From assembly GCA_964482055.1 (NCBI GenBank), contig CAYZVX010000002.1:1-64000 (forward strand): DNA of 64,000 nt, read 5' to 3'. The notes beneath the pieces are model-generated. The model saw nothing but the letters and a program-made list of their open reading frames with translations, did no database searches and was not told the DNA's origin. Shown here in pieces: positions 17,159 through 25,897 of the stretch. Every line of letters begins with the position of its first letter. Positions within the stretch are counted from its first letter, which is position 1. The translations under genes were made by a program, and so were the position numbers. The stretch is from G020354085 sp964482055. GTDB lineage: Bacteria > Pseudomonadota > Gammaproteobacteria > Acidiferrobacterales > Sulfurifustaceae.

Positions 17159-17702
17159 GGCTAGGCAATTCCTGGAATCAAGTGGCGAGCGACGTTGCGA
17201 TGTGATTTCGGGGTGACCGGCGAGCGGCTTGGCGATGCGCCTTGGTACGACTTGTGCGCAACCCGCGGTCGCACGACATCGACAGGAACCAAACGTGCTC
17301 GTTTCGGACAACCCATGGCGCGGAGTTTTGAAGCGCGAAGATTATCAGCTCTGTCCGACATGATCCACCGCCCGACACCTGTCGTGCCCGCACTACTGTA
17401 GCTTTCTTGTCACACGGACGATGCACCACATTCTAGTCGCCCGGTGCGGCGGCGTGACGCACAACGCCCGGTCCGGCCAGTCTCGCGCGTCAAAGACACA
17501 GGACATTGCGCGCGGGTTGTCAATTTTCTGGCATGATTCGCGCTACCCGTTTTCCCAGTGCCCGGTAGAATAACTTCGCACAGTATTCAGCCGCGACGGC
17601 GTCGTCGTCCCGGGCATATTGTCGGAAGCAGGCGGTTTTGTAACAGCCAATGCGCGCACCGTGGGGCAGCGGTTCTCTTTGCGCTACGCCAGAACGCCGT
17701 AG
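17159..17702. other. 544-bp divergent intergenic region, exopolysaccharide control region
   Basis: No credible gene is present; short open frames here overlap only by chance. It separates the - strand export operon from the + strand sugar transferase, so both promoters should lie here. A GG/GC-type sigma-54 candidate is listed separately. I saw no strong hairpin with a T-run. Confidence 0.5.
17529..17544 (+). promoter_or_regulatory. Candidate sigma-54 promoter
   Basis: TGGCATGATTCGCGCT has GG and GC dinucleotides at the -24/-12 spacing. The -24 half is good (TGGCAtG), the -12 half is poor (GCGCT for TTGCW). It points towards the sugar transferase at 17703. XrtA-type exopolysaccharide genes are known in some bacteria to be under sigma-54 control, which makes this worth noting. 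Confidence 0.3.
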
Positions 17703-19136
17703 GTGTTACCAATCAATCAGGGTCGGTCGGTGAAAAGTCCAGCACGAATCGGAGCGGAGTCCGGCAAGTTGTCGGCTTTCATGCAGGCAACCGACGCCCT
17801 GCTGATCGCCGGATCGCTCTCGCTTGCAACCTGGCTCCACGACCAGGCGTGGACCGAAGACCATGTGGCGGCCATGCTCGCGGGCGTGGCGGTATTCTTC
17901 GTCACCGCGCACTTCTTTGACGTCTACCGCTCGTGGCGCGGATCTTCCATCAAACGCGAGATCGTCAATCTGCTGTGGGCGTGGGTCATCGTCGCGGTGG
18001 TACTGATGTTCGTCGCCTATGCTACCCGCACCTCGGCCGACTATCCGCGCCGCACCTTCCTGACCTGGCTCGTGCTCACGCCCCTGATCCTGATCGTCTG
18101 GCGCGGATGGTTGCAGACCATCCTCGGTATTCTGCGCCAACACGGAATCAATACCCGCAACGTCGCGATCGTAGGCGCGCGCGAGCTCGGCGGCTATCTG
18201 GCCCGCACCATTCTCGACACCCCCTGGATGGGTCTCAATCCGATCGGGTTCTATGACGATCGCCGGCCGGCAGGCGATCGTCCGCTGGTGCGCGACCCGA
18301 TCGAGGTGATCGGTAATCTGGACGCGCTGGTCAAACATGCGCACGAAGGCAGAATCGACATTGTCTACATCACGCTCCCGATGCGCGCCGAAACGCGCAT
18401 CCAGGAGCTCCTCGGCCGGCTGTCGGATACGACCGTCTCGGTCTATATGGTTCCGGACTTCTTCATGTTCGACCTGCTGAACGCCTCCTGGGGCAACGTC
18501 GGCGACCTGCCGGTCGTGAGCATTTCGGAAACACCGTTCTACGGCGTTGACGGCCTGGTCAAGCGCCTGGAAGACATCGTCATCGCGAGCGTCATACTTC
18601 TTCTCGTCGCGATCCCGATGATTCTGATCGCCATTGGCGTCAGACTGTCCTCGCCCGGTCCCGTCATCTTCAAGCAGCATCGCTATGGCCTGCGCGGTAA
18701 CAAGATCGAAGTTTGGAAGTTCCGCACCATGCGGGTTTTGGAAAACGGCATAAACGTCGTGCAGGCGCAGCGCGATGACCCGCGCGTCACGCCGTTCGGG
18801 GCCTTCCTGCGCCGCACCTCGCTCGATGAGCTGCCGCAGCTCATCAACGTGCTACAGGGCCGGATGTCGCTCGTCGGTCCGCGTCCGCACGCGGTCGTGC
18901 ACAACGAGCAGTATCGCAAGCTCATCGACCGCTACATGCTGCGGCACAAGGTCAAGCCCGGCATTACCGGCTGGGCGCAGGTCAATGGCTGGCGCGGCGA
19001 GACCGACACACTCGACAAGATGCAAAAGCGCGTCGAGTACGATCTCGCCTACATCCACAACTGGTCGCTGTGGCTGGACCTGAAGATAATCCTGTTGACG
19101 ATCTTCCGGGTATTGCGCGACAAGCAGGCGTACTAA
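17703..19136 (+). CDS. Undecaprenyl-phosphate sugar phosphotransferase (WbaP/WcaJ/EpsB-like, polyprenyl glycosylphosphotransferase)
   Basis: A 477-residue membrane enzyme starting at GTG 17703; a GTG at 17730 is an alternative. Several N-terminal membrane segments are followed by a Rossmann-like domain (NVAIVGARELGGYLA) and the bacterial sugar transferase domain. The latter has KRLEDIVIAS, the membrane hairpin, KFRTMR, FLRRTSLDELPQL and SLVGPRPHAV. It transfers hexose-1-phosphate to undecaprenyl phosphate and starts the repeat unit. It is divergent from the export genes. Confidence 0.93.
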   Translation: MLPINQGRSVKSPARIGAESGKLSAFMQATDALLIAGSLSLATWLHDQAWTEDHVAAMLAGVAVFFVTAHFFDVYRSWRGSSIKREIVNLLWAWVIVAVVLMFVAYATRTSADYPRRTFLTWLVLTPLILIVWRGWLQTILGILRQHGINTRNVAIVGARELGGYLARTILDTPWMGLNPIGFYDDRRPAGDRPLVRDPIEVIGNLDALVKHAHEGRIDIVYITLPMRAETRIQELLGRLSDTTVSVYMVPDFFMFDLLNASWGNVGDLPVVSISETPFYGVDGLVKRLEDIVIASVILLLVAIPMILIAIGVRLSSPGPVIFKQHRYGLRGNKIEVWKFRTMRVLENGINVVQAQRDDPRVTPFGAFLRRTSLDELPQLINVLQGRMSLVGPRPHAVVHNEQYRKLIDRYMLRHKVKPGITGWAQVNGWRGETDTLDKMQKRVEYDLAYIHNWSLWLDLKIILLTIFRVLRDKQAY

Positions 19137-19390
19137 GTGCCGTTCCACGCTGGCCGTTTGACAGGCTGAGGGTGAACGGCCGGACTACGTCCGGTGGTTA
19201 GGTGGCAGCCCGGACGAAGGCGCGTAGCGCCGAAATCCGGGGTTCTTGATTCCCGGCTTCCGCTGCGCTCCATCCAGGCTACACCACGGTCTTCCACGAC
19301 GTTGCGACGGGACGCCTGGTGCAGCCTTACGCTCGCTCCTCGACAGCTCAGGGCGCGCGGCCGACATACTCAGCCTCCCCAAGAAAACTA
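19137..19390. repeat. Cluster of degenerate REP-like intergenic elements
   Basis: Four short elements crowd this gap. At 19143-19181 is a variant of the GACAGGCTGAGGG...AACGG word. At 19205-19242 is a hairpin element of the CCCGGA...TCCGGG type, with arms GCCCGGACGAAGGCGC and GCGCCGAAATCCGGG. A second such element, with mismatches, is at 19251-19283. Another CTCGACAGCTCAGGGCG word is at 19333-19362. No gene is visible here. Confidence 0.55.
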
Positions 19391-19399
19391 GCAGGCGCG

Positions 19400-19627
19400 C
19401 TAGGCCTCCCACTCCTCGAGCGGTGTCGATGGCTTGCGCTTCTCGGTAAGCAGGCGCCGCGCCTCCTTCTCGCTTTCGCCGAACGCCATGCGGATGGTTC
19501 TGGTCGCCCCCGGTCCTTCGCTCCTGCGCAGGTCGCGCGCCGCTTTCATGGCCTCCTGGAACTTGGCGTAGCTGTTGATGAGCTCCGGCGGCTGGTCGGG
19601 CGATAGGCGAAACACATAGTAGGGCAT
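19400..19627 (-). CDS. Small hypothetical protein, 75 aa
   Basis: A 75-residue soluble protein starting MPYYVFRLSPDQPPELINSY. It is charged, helix-prone, rich in Arg/Glu (AARDLRRSEG, KEARRLL) and ends LEEWEA. No cysteine, signal peptide or membrane segment. Codon use resembles the neighbours and the start is plausible, so I treat it as a real gene. Function is not recognised. It follows the ABC-2 permease gene on the same strand after a 127-bp gap. Confidence 0.55.
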   Translation of the reverse strand: MPYYVFRLSPDQPPELINSYAKFQEAMKAARDLRRSEGPGATRTIRMAFGESEKEARRLLTEKRKPSTPLEEWEA

Positions 19628-19754
19628 GGGGCGACTCCGGCATTGGCGCCTGCGTCAGTTGCGGCACGCGGGCAGATTATGGCGTGCCGAACCGCAGCGC
19701 GCTACTACCATGCAGTCCGCTGCCGGCCGCAAGAACGTTGTGTGTTTCTTTGTT

Positions 19755-20576
19755 TCACTCACCGACGTGCAACAGCTGTCCCCGCACGCGCGCGATGCGG
19801 AAGAATACGAGGAACGCGCCGAACCCGGCGGCCAGGTAAACCACATTGAGGGCGATCGCGTTCAACAGCAGGTCCAGGTGAAACTGCCGTTCGATCAGCA
19901 CCGCGCGCATGCCCTCGAACACATGGCTCGATGGCAGCGCCCAGGCCACGGGCTGTAGCCAGTCCGGCAGCGTCGCGATCGGGTAGTACACGCCGCTCAC
20001 TGGCTGTACGGCGAAGATGGCGATCCACGCCATGCTCTCGGCCCCCAGACCATAGCGCAGCACGATTCCCGAGACCGCGAGCCCAATGGCCCACCCCATC
20101 ACGATCAGGTTCACGAAAAACCCAAGCAGCGGCAGGCCGAGCTCCAGAATGGAGAACTGAAACAGCGGCACCGCCGCGAGCGCCGCGCCGCCCACGCCGA
20201 TCAGCGTTCGAATGAGGCTCATCACAAGCAACGCGGCGGCGAGCTCACTCGGCCGCAGCGGGCTCACGAACAGGTGCCCGAGGTTGCGCGACCACATCTC
20301 CTCCATGAATACCAGCGCCACGCCGAGCTGGCCGCGAAACAGCACATCCCAAAGCAGCACCGCTGACAGCAGCACGCCGGAGGCCTGCGCGAGCCAGGAG
20401 CTGTGGCCGACCAGAAACAGCGTGATGAAGCCCCACAGAATCATCTGCACGGTCGGCCAGTAAATGAGCTCCAGGATGCGCGGACCGGAGCTGCGCAGCA
20501 GGTAGACGTGGCGCAGCACCAGCGCCGCCACGCGGCGCAGCGCGGCGCCCACGCCCTGGGCCGCCGGCGCCGTCAC
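19755..20576 (-). CDS. ABC-2 type transporter permease
   Basis: A 273-residue protein with six membrane segments and the ABC-2 fold. It shows ELIYWPTVQMILWGF near the N-terminus and VSGVYYPIATLPDWLQPVAW near the fifth segment, the usual order for this family. The ATG at 20576 overlaps the stop of the ATPase gene by 4 bp, so the two subunits are translationally coupled. Cargo is unknown; drug/lipid export is a common role of this family. Confidence 0.82.
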   Translation of the reverse strand: MTAPAAQGVGAALRRVAALVLRHVYLLRSSGPRILELIYWPTVQMILWGFITLFLVGHSSWLAQASGVLLSAVLLWDVLFRGQLGVALVFMEEMWSRNLGHLFVSPLRPSELAAALLVMSLIRTLIGVGGAALAAVPLFQFSILELGLPLLGFFVNLIVMGWAIGLAVSGIVLRYGLGAESMAWIAIFAVQPVSGVYYPIATLPDWLQPVAWALPSSHVFEGMRAVLIERQFHLDLLLNAIALNVVYLAAGFGAFLVFFRIARVRGQLLHVGE

Positions 20577-21340
20577 GACACGACCCGCTTGTCATCGAGC
20601 GTGAGCTCGATGCTGCGCTCGCGCGCGATGTCGATGAAGACCTCTTCCATGTTGCGCCGCCCATAGCGGCGCAACAGCTCCTGCGGCGTGCCGCGATCCA
20701 CGAGCCGGCCGGCGCGCAGCATCAGCACGTCATCGCACAGCCGCTCCACCTCTGACATGTTGTGCGAGGCGAGCAGAATCGTCGCACCCGTACGGTTTCG
20801 GTACTGCTCGAGCAAACCACGCACGTAGTCGGCGGTATCGGGGTCGAGCGAGGCCGTGGGTTCGTCCAGCAGCAACAGCTCGGGTTCATTCAGCAATGAC
20901 TTGGCGAGCACCACGCGCGTCTTCTGCCCGGCCGAAAGCTGACCGTACGGCCGGCGCAGCAGCTCGCCGACCTGGAGCTGCTCGGTCAGCTGCGCGATGC
21001 GCGCCGCCGGACGGGACAGGCCGTACAGCCGCGCGTAGACCATCAGGTTCTCGCGCACCGTCAGGCGCCGCGGCAGATCCACGTACGGGGATGAAAAATT
21101 CATGCGCGGCAGCGCCGCGTAGCGACGGCGCAGCATGTCGATGCCGAAGATGCTGATGCTGCCGCTGCTCGGCAACAGCAAACCGAGCAGGATCGAGATG
21201 GTGGTGGTCTTGCCGGCGCCGTTACCGCCGAGCAGCGCCGCGGTGGAACCGGCCCGTACCTCGAAGCTGACGTTATCGACTGCGATAATGCGCTCGAAAC
21301 GTTTGGTTATGGAGCGGGCCTGGACAATGGCATCGGTCAT
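20573..21340 (-). CDS. ABC transporter ATP-binding protein
   Basis: A 255-residue ATPase with Walker A GGNGAGKTT, signature LSAGQKTR and Walker B LLLLDEPTASLDPDTADYV, then the H-loop ASHNMSEVERLCD. It lacks any accessory domain. It pairs with the permease encoded immediately downstream. It lies 82 bp after dnaQ on the same strand, with no terminator that I could see between. Confidence 0.88.
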   Translation of the reverse strand: MTDAIVQARSITKRFERIIAVDNVSFEVRAGSTAALLGGNGAGKTTTISILLGLLLPSSGSISIFGIDMLRRRYAALPRMNFSSPYVDLPRRLTVRENLMVYARLYGLSRPAARIAQLTEQLQVGELLRRPYGQLSAGQKTRVVLAKSLLNEPELLLLDEPTASLDPDTADYVRGLLEQYRNRTGATILLASHNMSEVERLCDDVLMLRAGRLVDRGTPQELLRRYGRRNMEEVFIDIARERSIELTLDDKRVVS

Positions 21341-21422
21341 CCCGACAGCTTAGCGAAATGCCACGTGGGCGTCAGCCAACGCGGCGGCGCATGCGGATGC
21401 ACGCCCGCGTCAACGGCCATCG

Positions 21423-22157
21423 TCATGTGCGATTGCCCTCCAGCTGCTTCCACAGGCACCGCCCCTTGCTCTTCTTGTCGATCTCCGCGAGGAAGGCCTC
21501 GTGCGCGGCCAGCTCTTCGGCGCTCGCGGCGATCACGGCAAGGCGCGGCCGGCTGGGATCGGCGCGGCGAATCTCGGTCTGTGCCGCGGCTTGTAGCGGC
21601 GTGCGCGTGTCCTCGAACAAGCCGGTCTGCCCGCCAGTCATGGCGAGGTAGACGTCGGCAAGGATCTCGGCGTCGAGCAGTGCGCCGTGAAGAGTGCGCT
21701 GTGTGTTGTCGACGCTGTAACGCTTGCACAGCGAATCGAGGTCGTTCTTCTGCCCGGGGTGCATGCGCCGCGCCAGGGCCAGCGTATCCACCACCGAGCA
21801 GATCTCCTCGATGCGCGGCGCGCTGCCCCCGTTGGCCGCGGCGATGAGGCCAAGCTCCGCGTTCAGAAAGCCGACATCGAACGGGGCGTTGTGGATGACG
21901 AGCTCGGCGCCCCGGATGTACTCCAGAAAATCCTCGGCGATGTCGGCAAAACGCGGCTTGTCGGCCAGCGATTCGTTGGTGATGCCGTGCACCTCGATGG
22001 CGCCGGCTTCGATTTCGCGCTCCGGGTTGACGAACTGGTGATAGTTGTTGCCGGTCGGCCGGCGGTTGACCAGCTCCACGCACCCGATCTCGATGATGCG
22101 GTGACCTTCGGAGGGCTCAAGGCCGGTCGTTTCGGTGTCGAGGACTATTTGACGCAT
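21423..22157 (-). CDS. dnaQ: DNA polymerase III subunit epsilon (3'-5' proofreading exonuclease)
   Basis: About 244 residues from the ATG at 22157; the longer frame to 22307 reads through an intergenic repeat. It has Exo I LDTETTGLEP, Exo II HNAPFDVGFLN and Exo III HGALLDAEILADVYLAM, with the metal-binding acidic residues intact. The C-terminal region (after residue 180) is the part that binds the alpha subunit. It sits in the usual rnhA-dnaQ arrangement and belongs to the replisome. Confidence 0.95.
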   Translation of the reverse strand: MRQIVLDTETTGLEPSEGHRIIEIGCVELVNRRPTGNNYHQFVNPEREIEAGAIEVHGITNESLADKPRFADIAEDFLEYIRGAELVIHNAPFDVGFLNAELGLIAAANGGSAPRIEEICSVVDTLALARRMHPGQKNDLDSLCKRYSVDNTQRTLHGALLDAEILADVYLAMTGGQTGLFEDTRTPLQAAAQTEIRRADPSRPRLAVIAASAEELAAHEAFLAEIDKKSKGRCLWKQLEGNRT

Positions 22158-22180
22158 ACGGTCTTGACCTCCAGATGGTT

Positions 22181-22213
22181 CCCCCGGATTTCGCTTCGCT
22201 TCATCCGGGCTAC
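22181..22213. repeat. REP-like hairpin element
   Basis: CCCGGAT and ATCCGGG bracket a TTCGCTTCGCTTC-type centre. It is the same family as the elements in the 19.2-kb gap. It lies just upstream of the dnaQ start. Confidence 0.55.
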
Positions 22214-22233
22214 TGCTATTGACTGAGACTCTG

Positions 22234-22309
22234 AGTTTCAGGTTTAAGGTCCAAGGTTTGAGGTTCTGAACCTGAAACCGCGGACCTGAAACCTTGAACC
22301 TTCTCAAGA
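22234..22309. repeat. Degenerate inverted repeat between rnhA and dnaQ
   Basis: Left arm words TTTCAGGTTT and AAGGTCC are mirrored by right arm words ACCTGAAACC and GAACCTGAAACC. The centre GGTTCTGAACC is an almost perfect palindrome. Arms are about 30 bp and tolerate one indel. The right end enters the last codons of rnhA. Confidence 0.6.
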
Positions 22310-22741
22310 CAACAGCTCGTCGATCGCCCGGTTGGCCAGGGCGTCGGCGCGCTCGTTCTCCGGGTGGCCGCTATGGCCCTTGATCCAGTGCCAGTGGACT
22401 TTGTGGCGATGGGTGGCCTTCTCCAATCGCTCCCACAGGTCCTGGTTCTTCACCGGCTTCCTGTCCGCGGTCTTCCAGCCACGCCGCTTCCAGGCGGCGA
22501 GCCACTGCGTGATGCCTTGGCGCACGTACTGCGAGTCGGTTGTGAGCGTCACCTCGCACGGACGCTTCAACGCCTCGAGCGCGCTGATCGCCGCGGTCAG
22601 CTCCATGCGGTTGTTGGTCGTGTGGGGCTCGGCGCCGTAGAGCTCTTTTTCGCGATCGCCGGCGCGCAGTATGGCGCCCCATCCTCCGGGACCCGGGTTG
22701 CCGCGACAGGCGCCGTCGGTGAAGATCGACACCTTCTCCAT
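22304..22741 (-). CDS. rnhA: Ribonuclease HI
   Basis: A 145-residue protein of normal family length from the ATG at 22741. It has IFTDGACRGNPGPGGWG with the first catalytic Asp, NNRMELTAAI (Glu), TDSQYVRQGI (Asp) and the basic region with KGHSGHPENERAD carrying the last His/Asp. It degrades RNA in RNA-DNA hybrids. It overlaps the stop of the methyltransferase gene by one base (TAATG), the arrangement seen in many gammaproteobacteria. Confidence 0.96.
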   Translation of the reverse strand: MEKVSIFTDGACRGNPGPGGWGAILRAGDREKELYGAEPHTTNNRMELTAAISALEALKRPCEVTLTTDSQYVRQGITQWLAAWKRRGWKTADRKPVKNQDLWERLEKATHRHKVHWHWIKGHSGHPENERADALANRAIDELLS

Positions 22742-23514
22742 TACTTGACGCGGCGCAGGTGGGTGCGCCGCACCAGTAAACGGGCCGCCGGCGATGTACC
22801 AATCGTGCCGCGCAGGCGCTGCGCCTTCCACGCCACCGGCAGCGGCGTGACGCCGTGCACGCGTTTTTTCGCGACCACCACATAAACGGCGGCCATCATC
22901 GGCCACCAGCGGTCGCCCATCTTGTCTAGGAAAAACAGCCTGTCCATGAAGCTCTCGCGTACGAACGGTGGGCGATAGAACAGCATTTGTCCGCGCGTGA
23001 GCTCGAAGTCGAGCAGCTTGACCCAATCTTTGATGCGCGCCAGCCGGTAGAAGTTGCCGTTCCACGGCGCCAGGCGTGGTCGGCGCGTGAACAGCCGGCG
23101 CACGCCCCACAGGCTCACGGGGTTGAAGCCCAGCACCACGATATGTCCCTCCGGGCGCAGCACGCGCGCGGCCTCGCGCAACACCTGATGCGGATCATCG
23201 CTGAAGTCGAGCGTGTGCGGCAGGATCACCACGTCGATCGACTTGGAGTCGAGCGGCAGCTCCTCGGGGGTTGCGCGCACCAACCGGCACTCCGGACCGG
23301 CGGCCGGGTCGAGCAGGATGCGCGTCGGCGCGATGCACGCATCCATCAGGTCGAGCTCGCCGACGCGCCCGAGCTGCAGCGCGACGGTGCCGTAGAGCTG
23401 CGGCAGGATGGCGCGCAGCTGCTGCGATTCCGCCGCCTGCAGGGCGCGCCCGAGCGGGGAGCTGAACCAGGCGCAGAGCTCGGCCCGGCGACTCCACGTG
23501 TCAATCGCGTGCAT
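22741..23514 (-). CDS. Class I SAM-dependent methyltransferase (YafS-like)
   Basis: A 257-residue protein. The SAM core is diverged, but IDVVILPHTLDFSDDPHQVLREAARVLRPEGHIVV is clearly Methyltransf_11-like, and LGFNPVSLWGVRRLF is typical of the YafS family found next to rnhA and gloB. Substrate is unknown. It is divergent from gloB, with 35 bp between start codons, so the two genes share a tight promoter region. Confidence 0.75.
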   Translation of the reverse strand: MHAIDTWSRRAELCAWFSSPLGRALQAAESQQLRAILPQLYGTVALQLGRVGELDLMDACIAPTRILLDPAAGPECRLVRATPEELPLDSKSIDVVILPHTLDFSDDPHQVLREAARVLRPEGHIVVLGFNPVSLWGVRRLFTRRPRLAPWNGNFYRLARIKDWVKLLDFELTRGQMLFYRPPFVRESFMDRLFFLDKMGDRWWPMMAAVYVVVAKKRVHGVTPLPVAWKAQRLRGTIGTSPAARLLVRRTHLRRVK

Positions 23515-23549
23515 TGACGTTCCCCGTGACGGGTTTCACACTCGTTGCC

Positions 23550-24326
23550 ATGGCCGCTGTTTTACACGTCCCGGCATTCGAGGACAACTACATCTGGTTG
23601 GTCCGGGGCGGCCCGGCCCGCCACGTCGCCGTCGTCGACCCGGGTGACGCCGCGGCCGTGTTCCGCTACTGCGCCGAGCACGAGCTCACGCCGTGCGCGA
23701 TCCTCTGCACGCATCATCATCACGACCACGTGGGAGGCATCGAGGATCTCGTCAGACACAAAGCGATTCCGGTGTACGGCCCGGCTGCCGAGCGGATTCC
23801 GTGCATCACACACCGGGTCCAGCACGGCGACGTCGTCGAGGTGCCCGAGCTTGGGCTGGCGTTTCGGGTGATCGCCGTGCCCGGTCATACCCGGGGTCAT
23901 GTTGCCTATTATGGTCACGGCCTGCTGTTTTGCGGAGACACCCTGTTTTCCGCCGGCTGTGGACGGCTGTTCGAGGGCACGGCGGAGCAGATGCACGAAT
24001 CGCTCGGCAGGCTCGCCGCGCTACCGCCCGACACCGCCGTGTATTGCGCCCATGAATACACAGCCGACGGACTGCGCTTCGCCGCGGCCGTCGAGCCGCA
24101 TAACCCGGACGTGCGCGCCCATCAAAGAGAGGTCGCGGCACTGCGGGCGCAGGACCTGCCGACCCTGCCGTCGACCATCGGGCTCGAACGGCGCATCAAC
24201 CCGTTCCTGCGCAGCCAGGTCCCCGCGGTCCGCGCCGCGGCCGAGCGCATCGCGGGACATCGGCTCGATACCGAGGTCTCGGTCTTCGCCACGATCCGCC
24301 GATGGAAGGACAACTTTCGTGGCTGA
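23550..24326 (+). CDS. gloB: Hydroxyacylglutathione hydrolase (glyoxalase II)
   Basis: About 258 residues from ATG 23550, where the family sequence begins (VLHVPAFEDNYIWLV); a frame open from 23514 adds 12 atypical residues. The binuclear metal site is THHHHDHVGG, with GHTRGHVAYY and CGDTLFSAGCGRLFEG completing it. The C-terminal substrate-binding part has NPFLRS. It hydrolyses S-lactoylglutathione in methylglyoxal detoxification. Confidence 0.95.
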   Translation: MAAVLHVPAFEDNYIWLVRGGPARHVAVVDPGDAAAVFRYCAEHELTPCAILCTHHHHDHVGGIEDLVRHKAIPVYGPAAERIPCITHRVQHGDVVEVPELGLAFRVIAVPGHTRGHVAYYGHGLLFCGDTLFSAGCGRLFEGTAEQMHESLGRLAALPPDTAVYCAHEYTADGLRFAAAVEPHNPDVRAHQREVAALRAQDLPTLPSTIGLERRINPFLRSQVPAVRAAAERIAGHRLDTEVSVFATIRRWKDNFRG

Positions 24327-24369
24327 CTTTGGTTGACCCGCCCCCGCGGGGCACCTACCATTACGCTGA

Positions 24370-25848
24370 ATGGATTGGAAGAATAGCCAAGAAGCAGTCC
24401 TTCCGGTTTGTTTATCCCTGGCCCTTGCCGGGTGCATCAGCTCCCCCTCCACCAAGACCGCCGAGACCCTGCCAGAGGCTGCGCCCGCCCAGACCGTCGC
24501 GCTGACGGCTGCGCCATCGGCCCAGACCGAGCCCTCCGCCCAGCCCCCGGCGGTAGCGCCCGACGACACCGATGCGGCGCCCGAACCGGCTGCGCAGCCG
24601 GTCGCCGCCGACCAGGCCTACCCGGACGTCTGGGCCCGAATCCGCGCCGGCTTCGCGATGAAGAAGCTCGACAGTCCGCTCGTCAAGGTGCACGAGCAGT
24701 GGATCGTGAACAACCCGGAGTACATGGCGCGCATGATGGAGCGCTCGCGCCTGTACCTGCATTACATCGTCGAAGAGGTCGAGAAACGCGGCATGCCGAC
24801 CGAGATCGCGCTGCTGCCGGCGATCGAAAGCGCCTACCAGCCGCTCGCCTACTCGCGCGCTCGCGCCGTGGGGTTGTGGCAGTTCATTGCGCCGACCGGC
24901 CGGCTCTATGGCCTGAAGATGAACTGGTGGTACGACGGTCGGCGCGATGTCATGGCGTCGACCCAGGCCGCCCTCGACTATCTCGAGAAGCTTTACAACG
25001 AGTTCGACGGCGACTGGCACCTCGCGCTCGCCGCCTATAACGCCGGGGAAGGCAAGATCAACCGGATGATCGCCTTCAATCGCGCCCGCGGCAAACCGAC
25101 CGACTATCAGAGCCTCAAGCTCAAGAACGAGACCGTCAACTACGTGCCGAAGCTGCAGGCCATGGTCAACATCGTGGCCGACCCGGACAAGTACGGCGTG
25201 CGGCTGGCGGACATTCCCAATGCGCCCTACTTCGCGCGCATCGAAACCGATGCGCAGATCGACCTCGGCGTGGTGGCCAGCCTCGCCGAGATGCCGATCG
25301 AGGAGCTGCACAGCATCAACCCCGGCTACCAGCGCTTCGCCACCGACCCGGACGGGCCGCACCACCTGCTGGTGCCAATCGACAAGAAAGACGCCCTGCT
25401 CGAATCGCTCAGCAGCCTGCCCAAGGAAAACCGCGTGCAGTACCGCCATCACGCGGTGCGCCGCGGCGACACCCTGCACGAGATCGCCAAGCGCTATGGG
25501 GTGACGGTCGAGGCCATTCGCACCGCCAACCGCCTGCACAGCAACCTGCTGCGCGCCGGTCAGGACCTGCTGATCCCGATATCGACACGACCGATCGCGC
25601 CGACCGTCCTCGCCGCCGCGCCGAAACCGACGCCGGTCGCGCAGGCATCCGGCTCCCAGCCGATCATTCATCACGTGCGCTCCGGCGAAACCCTCAGCTC
25701 GATCGCGCGGCGTTACGGCGTGCTGGTCCGGCAGCTGACGCAGTGGAACCTGATCGACGCCGAGGACGTGTTGCGCCTCGGCCAGCGTCTCAAGATCTGG
25801 CCGGGTCGCACCTCGGGTCTGTTCGACGCCGCGGCGCCGAACGGCTGA
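24370..25848 (+). CDS. mltD: Membrane-bound lytic murein transglycosylase D with two LysM domains
   Basis: A 492-residue lipoprotein: the lipobox LAGC puts the acylated Cys at residue 22. A Pro/Ala-rich linker to about residue 80 precedes the SLT catalytic domain. The catalytic Glu is E153 in LLPAIESAYQP, followed by AVGLWQFIAPTGRLYGL and ALAAYNAGEGKI. Two LysM peptidoglycan-binding domains are near residues 358-402 and 436-480 (VRRGDTLHEIAKRYG and VRSGETLSSIARRYG). It cleaves the glycan backbone in the periplasm. Confidence 0.95.
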   Translation: MDWKNSQEAVLPVCLSLALAGCISSPSTKTAETLPEAAPAQTVALTAAPSAQTEPSAQPPAVAPDDTDAAPEPAAQPVAADQAYPDVWARIRAGFAMKKLDSPLVKVHEQWIVNNPEYMARMMERSRLYLHYIVEEVEKRGMPTEIALLPAIESAYQPLAYSRARAVGLWQFIAPTGRLYGLKMNWWYDGRRDVMASTQAALDYLEKLYNEFDGDWHLALAAYNAGEGKINRMIAFNRARGKPTDYQSLKLKNETVNYVPKLQAMVNIVADPDKYGVRLADIPNAPYFARIETDAQIDLGVVASLAEMPIEELHSINPGYQRFATDPDGPHHLLVPIDKKDALLESLSSLPKENRVQYRHHAVRRGDTLHEIAKRYGVTVEAIRTANRLHSNLLRAGQDLLIPISTRPIAPTVLAAAPKPTPVAQASGSQPIIHHVRSGETLSSIARRYGVLVRQLTQWNLIDAEDVLRLGQRLKIWPGRTSGLFDAAAPNG

Positions 25849-25852
25849 GCCG

Positions 25853-25897
25853 CTCACCGCTCACTGTTTACCGTTCACTGCTCACCGTTCACTGCCA
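25853..25897. repeat. Degenerate CACCGTTCACTG tandem repeat
   Basis: Iterated units of the form CTCACCGTTCACTG lie between the convergent mltD and yejF stop codons. They supply the last few codons of yejF (GSER). A 20-bp exact inverted copy is found at 27894-27913. Confidence 0.6.
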
